Translations under genes and position numbers: made by a program
Shown: piece after piece, positions 9,601 to 17,900 of the stretch
Numbering within the stretch: the first letter of the stretch is position 1
Layout: each line of letters opens with the position of its first letter
Assembly: GCF_000716435.1 (NCBI RefSeq)
Contig: NZ_JNWO01000007.1
Span: 930,001-994,000 of the forward strand
DNA length: 64,000 bases
Origin: Streptomyces xylophagus
Lineage (GTDB): Bacteria; Actinomycetota; Actinomycetes; Streptomycetales; Streptomycetaceae
Direction of reading: 5' to 3'
The notes under the pieces: model-generated
Seen by the model: only the letters and a program-made list of their open reading frames with translations
Database searches by the model: none
What the model was told of the DNA's origin: nothing

Positions 9601-11136
9601 CTGCTTTCAGCGATGCAGGAAGATCGGCTATCTGAGCAAGGGCGCCGTCGACTCGGCGAACTGCGCAGGAAGTTTGACACAGATCAACCAGCAGAGCCGC
9701 AAGGAATAGTGGGCGGTGCTATCGGCGCTCCCATTAATCAGGCTGCCGCTGGGTACATGAACGATGAGCAGTGGTTGGGTGCCATCGCAAGACACAACTC
9801 AGAAAAAACCAACTGGCAGACTCACACCGGCGGTGCTTACGAGCAGTCGCATGTCCTACAGGAACAAACGAAGAGCGACCCTGAGAGGTTCTCTCGGCTG
9901 GCTCTTCGATTTGATGAAAGCGTCCACCCTGCTTACTGTGATGCAATCCTTATGGGACTAGGCAATGCCGAAGCCCTTGCCGACCCTGCGCCGGTGTTTG
10001 ACGCTGTCAGACACATTGCTTCCCTCGGACACGAGGCAAACAATCAGTGGCTGGGATCTGCCATCAGGAATTACCTCAAAGTAGTTCCCCTCGATATTGT
10101 TCAACTAGTCGTCGACCGTGCGACTAGCGCTAGTGATCCAGCTGACGGCAGCCTGACTGTCCAAACTGCTAATCAAGAGCACACTCAGGGGAAAGACCTG
10201 TACGTGTCCGGGATTAATTCTTCGCGAGGTAGTGCGGCGGAGGTTCTAGGTGACCTCCTTATCTATGACGCGGATGCTTCTCGAACAGCACTGGTTCTGC
10301 CAGTTCTAGACGTAATGGCTGTGGACCCAGCCGTTACAGTGCGATCTTGTGTCGCACATTTGATCCATGCTTCCATGCGTCACGCTCGTCCTCAGGCTTT
10401 GCATGCCTTCGCTCGGCTCGTTGATGCAGACGATGAACTACTTGCTACGCGTCATGTAGTACGGCTTATCGCGCACATTGGTTTTGAGAACCCTGACGTA
10501 GCGAAGCCCGTGATTGAACGCATGCTGCAATCGGACAGCTATGCGGCGCGGCAGTGCGGCGGGCAATTGGCCGCCCTGGCTGCAATGCAGTGGAGCTCGG
10601 CAGAACTGTTGGATTCAGTGCTCTCAGGTGAAGACGTAGCCAGTCGCATTGGCGCTGCCAGGGCTTGTGCTCAAGGGCTGTCTAACGCGACCGACATGAT
10701 CATCACTCAGCGAGCCTTCGAGCAGTTCATTGATGACCCTGAAGGCGAGGTGCGCAAGGCAATTGCCGAGTTTGCTTCGGCTGTGCGAGGTGAGCGACTC
10801 CGTCCTCTGCGAGATCCTCTCAGGCAGCTAATGGAGTCCGCGTCCTTCGAGGATGCCTTGCCGCAACTGCTAATCACTCTTGAGCATGCTCCGGACCGCG
10901 TCGACGACTTGGCATTGGAGTGTGCACGCCGATTTATTGAGATCCATGGTGGGGCCTCCGGAAAAATCCAGAATCGCGCTGCTGCCGATGCGCGGCATGT
11001 CGGTGAGCTGCTTATCCGGGCGTACGCGCAGTCCACATCGAGCGAAAGCCGGGGACAGGTTCTTGATCTAGTGGACCAGCTACTACTTGTCGGCGCTTTT
11101 GGCGTTGCGGATCTTGTAGAAAAGTCCGAGCGGTAA
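6685..11136 (+). CDS. Solitary STAND-type NTPase with PD-(D/E)XK-like N-terminal domain; candidate Avs-like defence protein
   Basis: A 1483-aa protein in three parts. Residues 1-110 contain YEGAWTIRHILYVLL, TVEGVGDLSQG (Glu39, Asp43) and MEVHQLKRQ (Gln62-x-Lys64), the acid..QxK layout of Cap4/Mrr-like nuclease folds. Residues 260-560 are a P-loop STAND module: Walker A GHGGGGKS (277-284), Walker B SVLIVDQLDA (Asp346), ILACRKFD (Arg385) and the winged-helix hallmark AFFHESFFDYAFSR (537-550). The remaining 900 residues are helical HEAT/TPR-like repeats, the usual sensor region. Size and order match solitary Avs (AVAST) anti-phage proteins, which bind phage terminase or portal and then cut DNA; that role is inferred. 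Two hand-counted rows give 52% and 55% GC against 73% in a neighbouring gene, and codons such as CTA are common, indicating transfer. Confidence 0.75.
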   Translation: MSPRPGGEADKFGNRYEGAWTIRHILYVLLGTGNSLTVEGVGDLSQGVEFTYLYGDTMEVHQLKRQNGSANTWTVKSLQSKGIWENVRSHVEDGRHFHFISLLPASSLKDLADRARRSASHEDFIKHWLTEGLRDPFDDLCSPDIFGSAEKSWEILRGFWISWPDEQDIVNMNGALAELLLEGAAGSLAAVGLGDLVQNALGVTLDAPAIEARLGTYGLSRARLLNASGISEQVSSVSKGWASSIERELLQPAIDRSETAQLVNLVNGSDKLLLLMGHGGGGKSATLHHVYESLDANSVPLLAFRLDRLEPFSSTTELGERIGVDVSPVTALAAVAGERSSVLIVDQLDAVSLASGRMPRNFDAVASLVREASAFPAMTVILACRKFDVENDYRIRELVDAKICAHVEVGELSDEQVAESVRAMGLDANVLTSHQKRLLRSPLNLVLLKSIAGDEDAMAFQATKNLFDAFWQRKLTDCRQRRDAVRFNKVISTLAEAISARQRLSVPITALDADDLADDAGLLVSEHVLVRDGQQIAFFHESFFDYAFSRGWIERHESLVTFLLGGEQELFRRAQVRQIMNHLRELEPDRFAVEVEALLKSPDIRFHIKDVALKIVGSLSNPSVREWEMVTSVQDTDPTFDERLWRSLQTAGWFERLDAEGVIEEWLAGPDEAHQGRAIDIMVGAAKTNPDRLAAILEAHKAVPEYPQYLLWVTRFSDIYRSRPIFELLLDAVRSGQYAARTDELWLSAHDLGKHEPQWAVELLAAHLVDRPDAMAVDDNGKVEALLDQDYSVIQLVQLAAVGAPDLFCEHLIPYMLQVMAATAYEGGEDRPIRDRHFSHRYPRTNVHELEDALLAGAATTLRGLVEKDAESARPVLESLASDPHDTAQWLLYEALRAAGSHYADWAAEILLQGTHRFISGYYAANAVWKTRELIQSTSQFMSDETFSRLEAAIFEVRFPWESKPTGWYPFNLLSAMQEDRLSEQGRRRLGELRRKFDTDQPAEPQGIVGGAIGAPINQAAAGYMNDEQWLGAIARHNSEKTNWQTHTGGAYEQSHVLQEQTKSDPERFSRLALRFDESVHPAYCDAILMGLGNAEALADPAPVFDAVRHIASLGHEANNQWLGSAIRNYLKVVPLDIVQLVVDRATSASDPADGSLTVQTANQEHTQGKDLYVSGINSSRGSAAEVLGDLLIYDADASRTALVLPVLDVMAVDPAVTVRSCVAHLIHASMRHARPQALHAFARLVDADDELLATRHVVRLIAHIGFENPDVAKPVIERMLQSDSYAARQCGGQLAALAAMQWSSAELLDSVLSGEDVASRIGAARACAQGLSNATDMIITQRAFEQFIDDPEGEVRKAIAEFASAVRGERLRPLRDPLRQLMESASFEDALPQLLITLEHAPDRVDDLALECARRFIEIHGGASGKIQNRAAADARHVGELLIRAYAQSTSSESRGQVLDLVDQLLLVGAFGVADLVEKSER

Positions 11137-11159
11137 CATCTCGGTGCTCGTGCCCAAGT

Positions 11160-11186
11160 GCCCACACCACACGGGTTGGTGTGGGC
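11160..11186 (+). terminator. Hairpin terminator after the NTPase gene
   Basis: GCCCACACCA (11160-11169) pairs perfectly with TGGTGTGGGC (11177-11186) across 7 bases, starting 24 bases after the NTPase stop. The right arm lies inside the decayed MTHFS tail, and a C-to-G difference from the intact copy is what completes the pairing. Confidence 0.65.
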
Positions 11187-11220
11187 AGACCTGATGCCTG
11201 AGGGCCACGGCTATCCCTGT
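11172..11220 (+). pseudogene. Decayed remnant of an MTHFS-family gene 3' end
   Basis: Bases 11172-11220 match 6464-6514 of the intact MTHFS gene: CGGGTTGGT, TGGGCAGACCT and GCTATCCCTGT are identical blocks in the same order, separated by substitutions and a 2-base deletion. Read in the right frame it encodes GLVWADLMPE, against GLVWADLTPE in the intact gene, before the deletion shifts the frame. No start or upstream body of the gene remains. It appears to be the stump of the original gene, displaced when the NTPase gene arrived. Confidence 0.8.
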
Positions 11221-11263
11221 GCTCGCGCGGCGTCGGGCGTCGTGGTCGTAGGCCCCGCGTTCT

Positions 11264-11295
11264 AGCGCCCGACCACCTGCCGCAGGTCGGGCGCT
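11264..11295. terminator. Intrinsic terminator
   Basis: AGCGCCCGACC (11264-11274) and GGTCGGGCGCT (11285-11295) form a perfect 11-base stem with a 10-base loop, followed by GTTTG. It lies after the MTHFS remnant and probably was, or still is, the terminator of that operon. Confidence 0.8.
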
Positions 11296-11660
11296 GTTTG
11301 CTTGTTCACCCTGCTGGCTAACGAGGCTGGGCTCGACGGCTGGACTGGCGGGCTACAACTGTTGTCTGATGGCCTGTCACATGCTCTCTGGCCTGTGGCT
11401 TTCTACCCCTCACACGTCCTGCCAGGAGCCGCTCAGCGGAGGTGGAATCTCCCTGTCCACACCACCTCGGATGCGAATGTGCTGGTCCCGAGACCTGCGG
11501 CGGGAGGTGTCGCGTACCGGGACTCCCTCGTCCGAGCACAGCCACCGGGCTGCCACTCCACCCCGCGCCCACACGCACCCCCTTCACCCGCGCGGAGAGC
11601 GTCCCCCCGCCATCGGCAACGGGAGGCGCCCCCGTGAGGAGACACCTCCCGCCCGTACCG
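11296..11660. other. Gene-free stretch at the right edge of the accessory block
   Basis: No supported gene in 365 bases. It holds the 14-mer GCGGCGGGAGGTGT at 11507-11520, also present left of the accessory block at 2029-2042, and a 12-base inverted partner (11510-11521 with 11641-11652) that may help end the EF-G transcript coming from the right. GC climbs back to the chromosomal level across it. Confidence 0.5.
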
Positions 11661-13721
11661 CTACCGCGCGACCGCCACCCCGCCCGGCACCCGCGCATAC
11701 CCCGCCGGCCGGGCCGTGAACGTCCCCCGGCCCTGGGTCCGGCCGCGCAACCGCGTCGCGTAGCCGAAGAGTTCGGCCAGCGGCACGGTCGCCGTGACGA
11801 GCGCCGAGCCGCCCCGGGTCGTCGTGCCGGTGACCCTGCCGCGTCGTGCGGCGAGGTCGCCGAGGACTGTGCCGACTGCGTCCTCGGGCGCGGTGACCGT
11901 GACCTCGACGACCGGTTCGAGGAGGGCCGTCGTACAGGTGCGCAGGGCTTCCCGCAGGCCGAGGCGGCCGGCCGTGCGGAACGCCTGTTCCGAGGAGTCC
12001 TTCACATGGGTCGCCCCGTCGGTCAGCGTGACGCGCAGCCCGGTCACCGGATGGCCGCCGATCGGTCCCTCCGCGAGGGCGTCACGGCAGCCCGCCTCCA
12101 CCGAGCGGACGTACTCCTGCGGTACCCGGCCGCCGACGACCGCCGACCTGAACTCGAAGCCGGGGCCGTCGAGCGGTTCGACGTCCAGCACCACGTGCGC
12201 GAACTGGCCCGCACCGCCGTCCTGTTTGACGTGCCGGAACACCAGCCCGGACACCCCGCGCACGACGGTCTCCCGGTAAGCCACCCTCGGGCGGCCGACG
12301 TTGACCTCGACACCCGTCGCCCGGCGGATCTTCTCCACCGCGACCTCCAGGTGCAGTTCGCCCATGCCGGACAGGACCGTCTGGCCGGTCTCGGCGTCGG
12401 TCCGTACGACCAGGGAGGGGTCCTCCTCGGCCAGTCGGGCCAGGGCCGATGCCAGCCGGTCGGTGTCGGTGCTCCTGCGGGCCTCGACCGCCACGGAGAC
12501 CACCGGGTCGGCGACCGTGGGCGGTTCGAGGACGAGCGGGGCGTCCGGCGCGCACAGCGTCGAACCGGCGCGGGCCGACTTCAGCCCGGCCACGGCGACG
12601 ATGTCCCCGGCGACCGCCCGGTCCAGGCGTTCGTGCCGGTCGGCCTGCACCCGCAGGATGCGCCCGATCCGCTCGGTACGCCGCGTACCCGGGTCCCACA
12701 CCGTGTCTCCCTTCTCGATCGTGCCCGAATAGATCCGCAGATACGTCAGCCGCCCGGCGCCGACCGCGCTCACCTTGAACGCCAGTGCGGAGAAGGGCAC
12801 TTGAGGGTCGGGGGCTCGCTTCTGCTCACCGCCGTCCTCATCCGTCCCCCGTACCGCCGGCACGTCCGACGGCGACGGCAGATACGCCACCACGGCGTCC
12901 AGCAACGGCTCGATGCCGCGGTTGCGGTAGGCCGAGCCGCACAGCACGACCACACCGTCGCCGGTGCGGGTCAGGTCGCGCAGTGCCGCGCTCAACGTCC
13001 CGGCGGACAGCGTGGATTCGGCGTAGAACTCCTCCAGGGCAACCGCGTGTAGCTCCGCCACCGCCTCCTCCAGCAATCGCCTTCGCCGCCGTGCCTCCGC
13101 CAACAGGCCTTCCGGTACCGGGACTTCCTCCGCCGTATCGCTGCCGTCGGTCCACACCAGGGCCCGTAGGCGCAGCAGATCGACGACTCCGGTGAAACCG
13201 TCCTCCGTGCCGATCGGCAACTGCACCACCAGCGGCGCCGGATGGAGCCGCTCGCGGATCGACGCGACGGCCGTGTCGAGGTCGGCGCCCGCGCGGTCGA
13301 GCTTGTTGACGAAGGCGATGCGCGGCACGCCGTACCGGTCGGCCTGGCGCCACACCGACTCGCTCTGCGGCTCCACGCCCGCGACGCCGTCGAACACCGC
13401 GATCGCGCCGTCGAGAACACGCAGCGAACGCTCGACCTCGTCGGCGAAGTCGACGTGTCCCGGAGTGTCGATCAGGTTGATGCGGTGGCCGTCCCAGGCG
13501 CAGGTGACGGCCGCGGCGAAGATGGTGATGCCGCGGTCGCGTTCCTGGGGGTCGAAGTCGGTGACGGTGGTGCCGTCGTGGACCTCACCGCGCTTGTGCG
13601 TGGTGCCGGTGAGGTAGAGGAACCGCTCGGTGACGGTGGTCTTGCCGGCGTCGACGTGGGCGAGGATGCCCAGGTTGCGGACGGCGGAGAGCGGGTTGGT
13701 GACAGGGCGTTCGGTGCGCAC
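11661..13721 (-). CDS. Elongation factor G-like translational GTPase (EF-G paralogue)
   Basis: A 686-aa TRAFAC GTPase with all G motifs: [18 protein letters not shown] (G1), DRGITI (G2), [10 protein letters not shown] (G3), FVNKLDRAG (G4). Domain II ([19 protein letters not shown]), the EF-G domain III-IV signature [15 protein letters not shown] and YRETV, and the C-terminal domain V follow, so it is full length. Family members move tRNA on the ribosome; paralogues can be ribosome-protection or stress factors. The rest of the str operon (rpsL, rpsG, tuf) is absent, so this is a secondary EF-G rather than the housekeeping one. Start is a GTG at 13721 with GAAAGG upstream. Confidence 0.85.
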   Translation of the reverse strand: MRTERPVTNPLSAVRNLGILAHVDAGKTTVTERFLYLTGTTHKRGEVHDGTTVTDFDPQERDRGITIFAAAVTCAWDGHRINLIDTPGHVDFADEVERSLRVLDGAIAVFDGVAGVEPQSESVWRQADRYGVPRIAFVNKLDRAGADLDTAVASIRERLHPAPLVVQLPIGTEDGFTGVVDLLRLRALVWTDGSDTAEEVPVPEGLLAEARRRRRLLEEAVAELHAVALEEFYAESTLSAGTLSAALRDLTRTGDGVVVLCGSAYRNRGIEPLLDAVVAYLPSPSDVPAVRGTDEDGGEQKRAPDPQVPFSALAFKVSAVGAGRLTYLRIYSGTIEKGDTVWDPGTRRTERIGRILRVQADRHERLDRAVAGDIVAVAGLKSARAGSTLCAPDAPLVLEPPTVADPVVSVAVEARRSTDTDRLASALARLAEEDPSLVVRTDAETGQTVLSGMGELHLEVAVEKIRRATGVEVNVGRPRVAYRETVVRGVSGLVFRHVKQDGGAGQFAHVVLDVEPLDGPGFEFRSAVVGGRVPQEYVRSVEAGCRDALAEGPIGGHPVTGLRVTLTDGATHVKDSSEQAFRTAGRLGLREALRTCTTALLEPVVEVTVTAPEDAVGTVLGDLAARRGRVTGTTTRGGSALVTATVPLAELFGYATRLRGRTQGRGTFTARPAGYARVPGGVAVAR

Positions 13722-13791
13722 GGCCCGTGGCCTTTCGAGAGTGATTCCGTGCAGGGCGGCGCAATTCCCGTACGAGTAAGGAAGGTTGACG

Positions 13792-13812
13792 TGACGTCAG
13801 TGACTCGTCACG
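13792..13812. promoter_or_regulatory. Inverted repeat upstream of the EF-G-like gene
   Basis: GTGACG (13792-13797) and CGTCAC (13807-13812) flank a 9-base spacer, and TGACGTCA is itself a palindrome. The element lies about 70-90 bases upstream of the EF-G-like start, a suitable operator position. No factor can be named. Confidence 0.3.
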
Positions 13813-13972
13813 GGTGTCCGGTACCGGCCGCGCAGCGGGCACCGGAGGGACGAGGACAGGAGGATCACGGCGGTGCGGTCACGCACGGCGGGCTCCCCTC
13901 ACTCGTCAACGGATGTGGCGAGTGTAGGGAAGCCCGGGGTGGTGGGGCATCGGATTTTTCAGGGGCAGGTGG

Positions 13973-14815
13973 TCAGGTGCAGGTGGGTACGCCGTCGAGC
14001 CAGGCCGGTCCCTGGATGTAGATGTTGGTCATCCATGCCTTGTAGTCGGGCAGATAGGCCCAGGCGTCGTTGGTGTAGCCGTCGGAGGTGACGACCTCCG
14101 CGTGCTTCTGGCACTCGACGCGGATGGTGGTCGAGTAGGGGAAGGCGTAGACGCGGCCGGCGCTGACGGAGGGTGCCGTCTTCGTCCAGACCCCGGTGCC
14201 CCAGGTCTGGAAGACATGGCCGGTCACCGCACCGGTGTTGACGCGGACGGCGCCGAAGTAGTCGCCGCCCAGGCGGACATCACTGACCATCAGATGCGTG
14301 CCGGACTGTTTAGCCTCGACCATCTTGCCCGCGCCGAGGTAGATGGCGATGTGGTGCAGGCTCTGCGAGGTGCCGTAGGCCAGCAGGTCGCCCGGCAGCA
14401 GCGGGGCTTCGCCCTCGGCTGCGGTGAAGCGGGCGGCTGCGCGGACCGTGTAGTACTGCTGGCTCGCGACGCCGTTGAGGATGTCGGAGCCGGCCGCCTG
14501 CGCGTAGGCGTACCGCACCAGGCCCGAGCAGTCGAACCCGAGCCGTTCCGGGTCGTGTTCGCTGGCCGGGTCGGTGGGGTCGACCTGGCCGTAGGTGGCG
14601 CCGGGTTGTGCGCCGTGGCCGCCGCCCCACGTGTACCAGGTGCCCGCGTCGACCTGGGCGCAGGCGGCGGCGATCGCGCGTTCGGCGGCGGCCGAGCCGC
14701 CGGGTGCGAGGACACCGCAACTGTCGGCCGCCGGGGCGGCGACGGCCGCGGGTGCCCAGAGGAGGAGGGCGAACAGCCCGATGAGTGTGCCGATGATTCC
14801 GGTCCGCCGGAGCAT
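13973..14815 (-). CDS. Secreted NlpC/P60-family peptidoglycan hydrolase
   Basis: A 280-aa protein with a Sec signal peptide (MLRRTGIIGTLIGLFALLLW, cleavage likely after AVAAPA). The NlpC/P60 fold follows: TWGGGHG, LGFDCSGLVRYAYAQAAG with the nucleophilic Cys, LLPGDLLAYG and SLHHIAIYLG with the catalytic His. The last 70 residues are an extra domain with two Cys and several Trp/Tyr, perhaps for cell-wall binding. It should cleave peptide stems of peptidoglycan outside the cell. An in-frame ATG at 14857 would add 14 residues before the signal peptide; 14815 was chosen because the n-region then has normal length. Confidence 0.85.
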   Translation of the reverse strand: MLRRTGIIGTLIGLFALLLWAPAAVAAPAADSCGVLAPGGSAAAERAIAAACAQVDAGTWYTWGGGHGAQPGATYGQVDPTDPASEHDPERLGFDCSGLVRYAYAQAAGSDILNGVASQQYYTVRAAARFTAAEGEAPLLPGDLLAYGTSQSLHHIAIYLGAGKMVEAKQSGTHLMVSDVRLGGDYFGAVRVNTGAVTGHVFQTWGTGVWTKTAPSVSAGRVYAFPYSTTIRVECQKHAEVVTSDGYTNDAWAYLPDYKAWMTNIYIQGPAWLDGVPTCT

Positions 14816-14970
14816 GCCGGGACCCCCGATTTCTCTGATCCGTGAGTGGTCGTCCATCAGCCTGCCGAGCGCGGCCCGGCCGGTCGAGGACCGGGCGTCA
14901 CCCCACCCCGAAGGGCAACGGGAAACCCTGGGGAAACCCCCTCCCGCCAGGGGCACTTGGCCCTCCGTGC

Positions 14971-17900
14971 TCAGGGCTTCGCGCACGCGGGGGTGAAGGA
15001 CACGGGCAGTCCCGGCATCAGCGTCCTGCGCTCCTGCGGTCCCATCGCCCTGCGGATACGGCAGATTCGCGTGAGTCGTGCCCCGAGGTCCAGGTCCCAC
15101 AGTCGTACGGTCCCGTCGTTGCTGCTGCTGGCGACAGTCCGCCCGTCCGGGGCGAACGCGACGCCCCACACCGCGTTCGTGTGCCCGGTGAGGGTGGCCC
15201 AGGGCCGCCGTCCGGGCACGTCCCAGAGTCGTACCGTACGGTCGCTGCCGCTGCTGGCGAGGAGCCGGCCGTCCGGGGAGAACGCGATGCCGCGCACCGA
15301 TCCGGTGTGCCCGGTCAGGGAGGCCTCGGCGCGGCGGTGGCGGACGTCCCACAGGCGGACGGTGCCGTCGTTGCCGCTGCTCGCGAGGGTCCGGCCGTCG
15401 GGGCTGAAGGCGACGCCGCGTACGGCGCCGGTGTGTCCGGTGAGGGTGGCGAGCAGGCGGTGGTCGGCCGTGTCCCACAGTCGTACGGTCAGGTCGTCGC
15501 CCGCGCTGGCGAGGGTGCGGCCGTCGGGGCTGAACGTGACGTCGTTGGCGGAGTCCAAGTGGCCTTTCAGGACGGCGAGTTGACGGTGAGTCAACACGTC
15601 CCACAGCCGGACCGTGCGGTCGGAGCCGGCGGAGGCGAGGGTGCGGCCGTCGGGAGCGAACGCCACCGAGAAGACGTCCCCGGTGTGGCCGGTGAGGACG
15701 GCGAGCGGGCGGCGGGCGCGGACGTCCCAGAGCCGGACCGTGCCGTCGGAGCCGGCCGAGGCGAGGGTGCGGCCGTCCGGTGCGAACGCCACGGAGAAGA
15801 CGCTCTCGCGGTGGCCCGTGAACGTCGCCACGACCCGGCGCCGCGCCACGTCCCACAGCCGGACGGTGTGGTCCGCGTCGGCGGTCGCGAGAAGTGTCCC
15901 GTCCGGGCTGTACGCGGCCTGCGTGACCTCGGTGAACGGACGCGCCGTCAGCACCGGGCCGCGCAGGTCCCACAGCACCACGGACTGGTCGAACCCGCCG
16001 GTGGCCAGGGTCGTCCCGGTGGAGTTCACGGCGACGGACATCACGTAGTCGGTGTGCCCGGCGAGGATCGCGGCCGTGCGTCCGGTGCGCACGTCCCACA
16101 GGCGGGTCGTGCCGTCGCCGCTCGCGCTGACGACCGTCGCGCCGTCCGGCGTGTAGGCGACCGCGTTGATGTCGTCGCTGTGCCCGGTGAGGATCGCGGT
16201 GGTCCGGTGCGAGGCGACGTCCCACAGGCGTACGGTCCGGTCGATGCCCCCGGAGGCCACGCTCCGGCCGTCCGGCGCGAACGCCACCCCGAGCACCTCA
16301 TCCGTGTGCCCCTCGAGGACGGCGAGGGGGCGGCAACGGTCGGTGTCCCACAGGCGTACGGTCCGGTCGGAGCCGCCCGAGGCGAGGGTCCGCCCGTCGG
16401 GGGCGTAGGCCAGCGCGTCGACCCGGCCCGTGTGCCCGACGAGCCGTACGTCGGAGGGGTGGTCGCCGCCGGTGTCCCACAGCTGGACCGAGCCGTCGGC
16501 GGCGGCGATCGCGAGGGTACGGCCGCGGGGGTCGAAGGCGACTGCGCGGGCGCCCTCGGTGCTCGGGGGCAGCAGGGTCCGTACCCGGTGGTCGGCGGTG
16601 CCCCAGATCCGTACCGGGCCGTCGGTGGAGGTCGCCGCGAGCGTGGTCCCGTCGGGGCTGAAGGCGACGGACCGGGCCCGTCCGGGGAGGGTGAGGGTGG
16701 CGATCGTGCGGTGGTCGGCGGTGCGGCGCAGTTGTACGGTGCCGTCCCCGCCGGCCGTCGCCAGCAGGGCGCCGCCGGGGGCGAAGGCGACCGAGTTGAC
16801 GGGCCCCTTGTGGCCGGTGAGGCGGGCGGAGAAGGCCTGGGCCTGGGTGCTCAGCAGGGCTCCGCGTGCCTCGGGGGTGGGGTCGGCGCGGTAGGCCTCC
16901 TCGGCGAGCAGCATCGACGCCTCGGGCCGGCCACCGGCCAGGGAGGTCGACTGCACGGCGAGGGCCTGGGAGCGGGCGACGCGTTCCTGGTCGAGGGCGC
17001 TCGCGCGCTGCTGGTAGGCGAGGCCGCCGGCGGTCACGGCGAGGCCGAGCAGGACGGCGAGGGTCGCCAACAGGGCCTGCCTGAACCGGATCTGACGCCT
17101 CGCCAGATGCCGGCGGGTGTCCTCCTCCGCCTGGCTGGCCCGGAGGAAGGCCTCTTCGCGGGGGCCGAGCCGGCTGCGGCCGTCGAGGTCGTCGGCCCAG
17201 GCGCGGACGGTGTCGAGGCGGGTGCCGCGGTAGAGGGCGGACGGGTCGTGGTCCTCGCGCTCCCATTCGGCTGCTGCGTGGGCGAGTTGCTGGTGGATGA
17301 GGAGTCCGGCCCGGTCGGCGTGGATCCAGTCGCGGAGTCGGGGCCAGGCGTGCAACAGCGCCTCGTGGGTGATCTCCACGGTGTCGCGGTCCACGGTGAT
17401 GAGGCGGGCCCGCACGAACACGTCGAGCGCGGCCGACGCGGCGTCCACGTCGGCGAGTTGCTCCATGAGCGCGCTGCGGCCGGCCCGGCGCCGGGTCGCG
17501 ACGGTCCCGTCGTCCGACACGTGGACGAGCCGGGAGAGCACGCGCCGGATGGTCTTCTGCTCGGCCGGGTACAGCTGGGCGAACACGGTCTCTGCGGTGC
17601 GGGCGACGGCCCCTTGGATGCCGCCGGTGCGCTCGTATCCGGCCACGGTGAGGGTGGTGTCCTCGCGCTGCTGCCAGGTGGCGAGGAGGGCGTGGGAGAC
17701 GAGGGGCAGGGCGCCGGACGGGGTGTCGTCGGGGGTGGTGGAGCCGGTCGCGCCGCCCGGTTCGTCGCGCAGTCCGGCGTCGCGCAGGAGGAGGGGGACG
17801 AGGCCGGGTTCGAGGGTGACGCCGGCGAGTTCGGCGGGGCGGGTGATGGATTCCCGCAGTTCGGCGACGGACATCGGGAGCAGGACGAACAGTCCGTCGG

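Noticed and set aside
15080..16850. Regular ~123-base repeats, looking at first like a repeat array or CRISPR
   Set aside because: The period is that of WD40 units and the sequence stays in frame with VRLWD endings; it is coding repetition.
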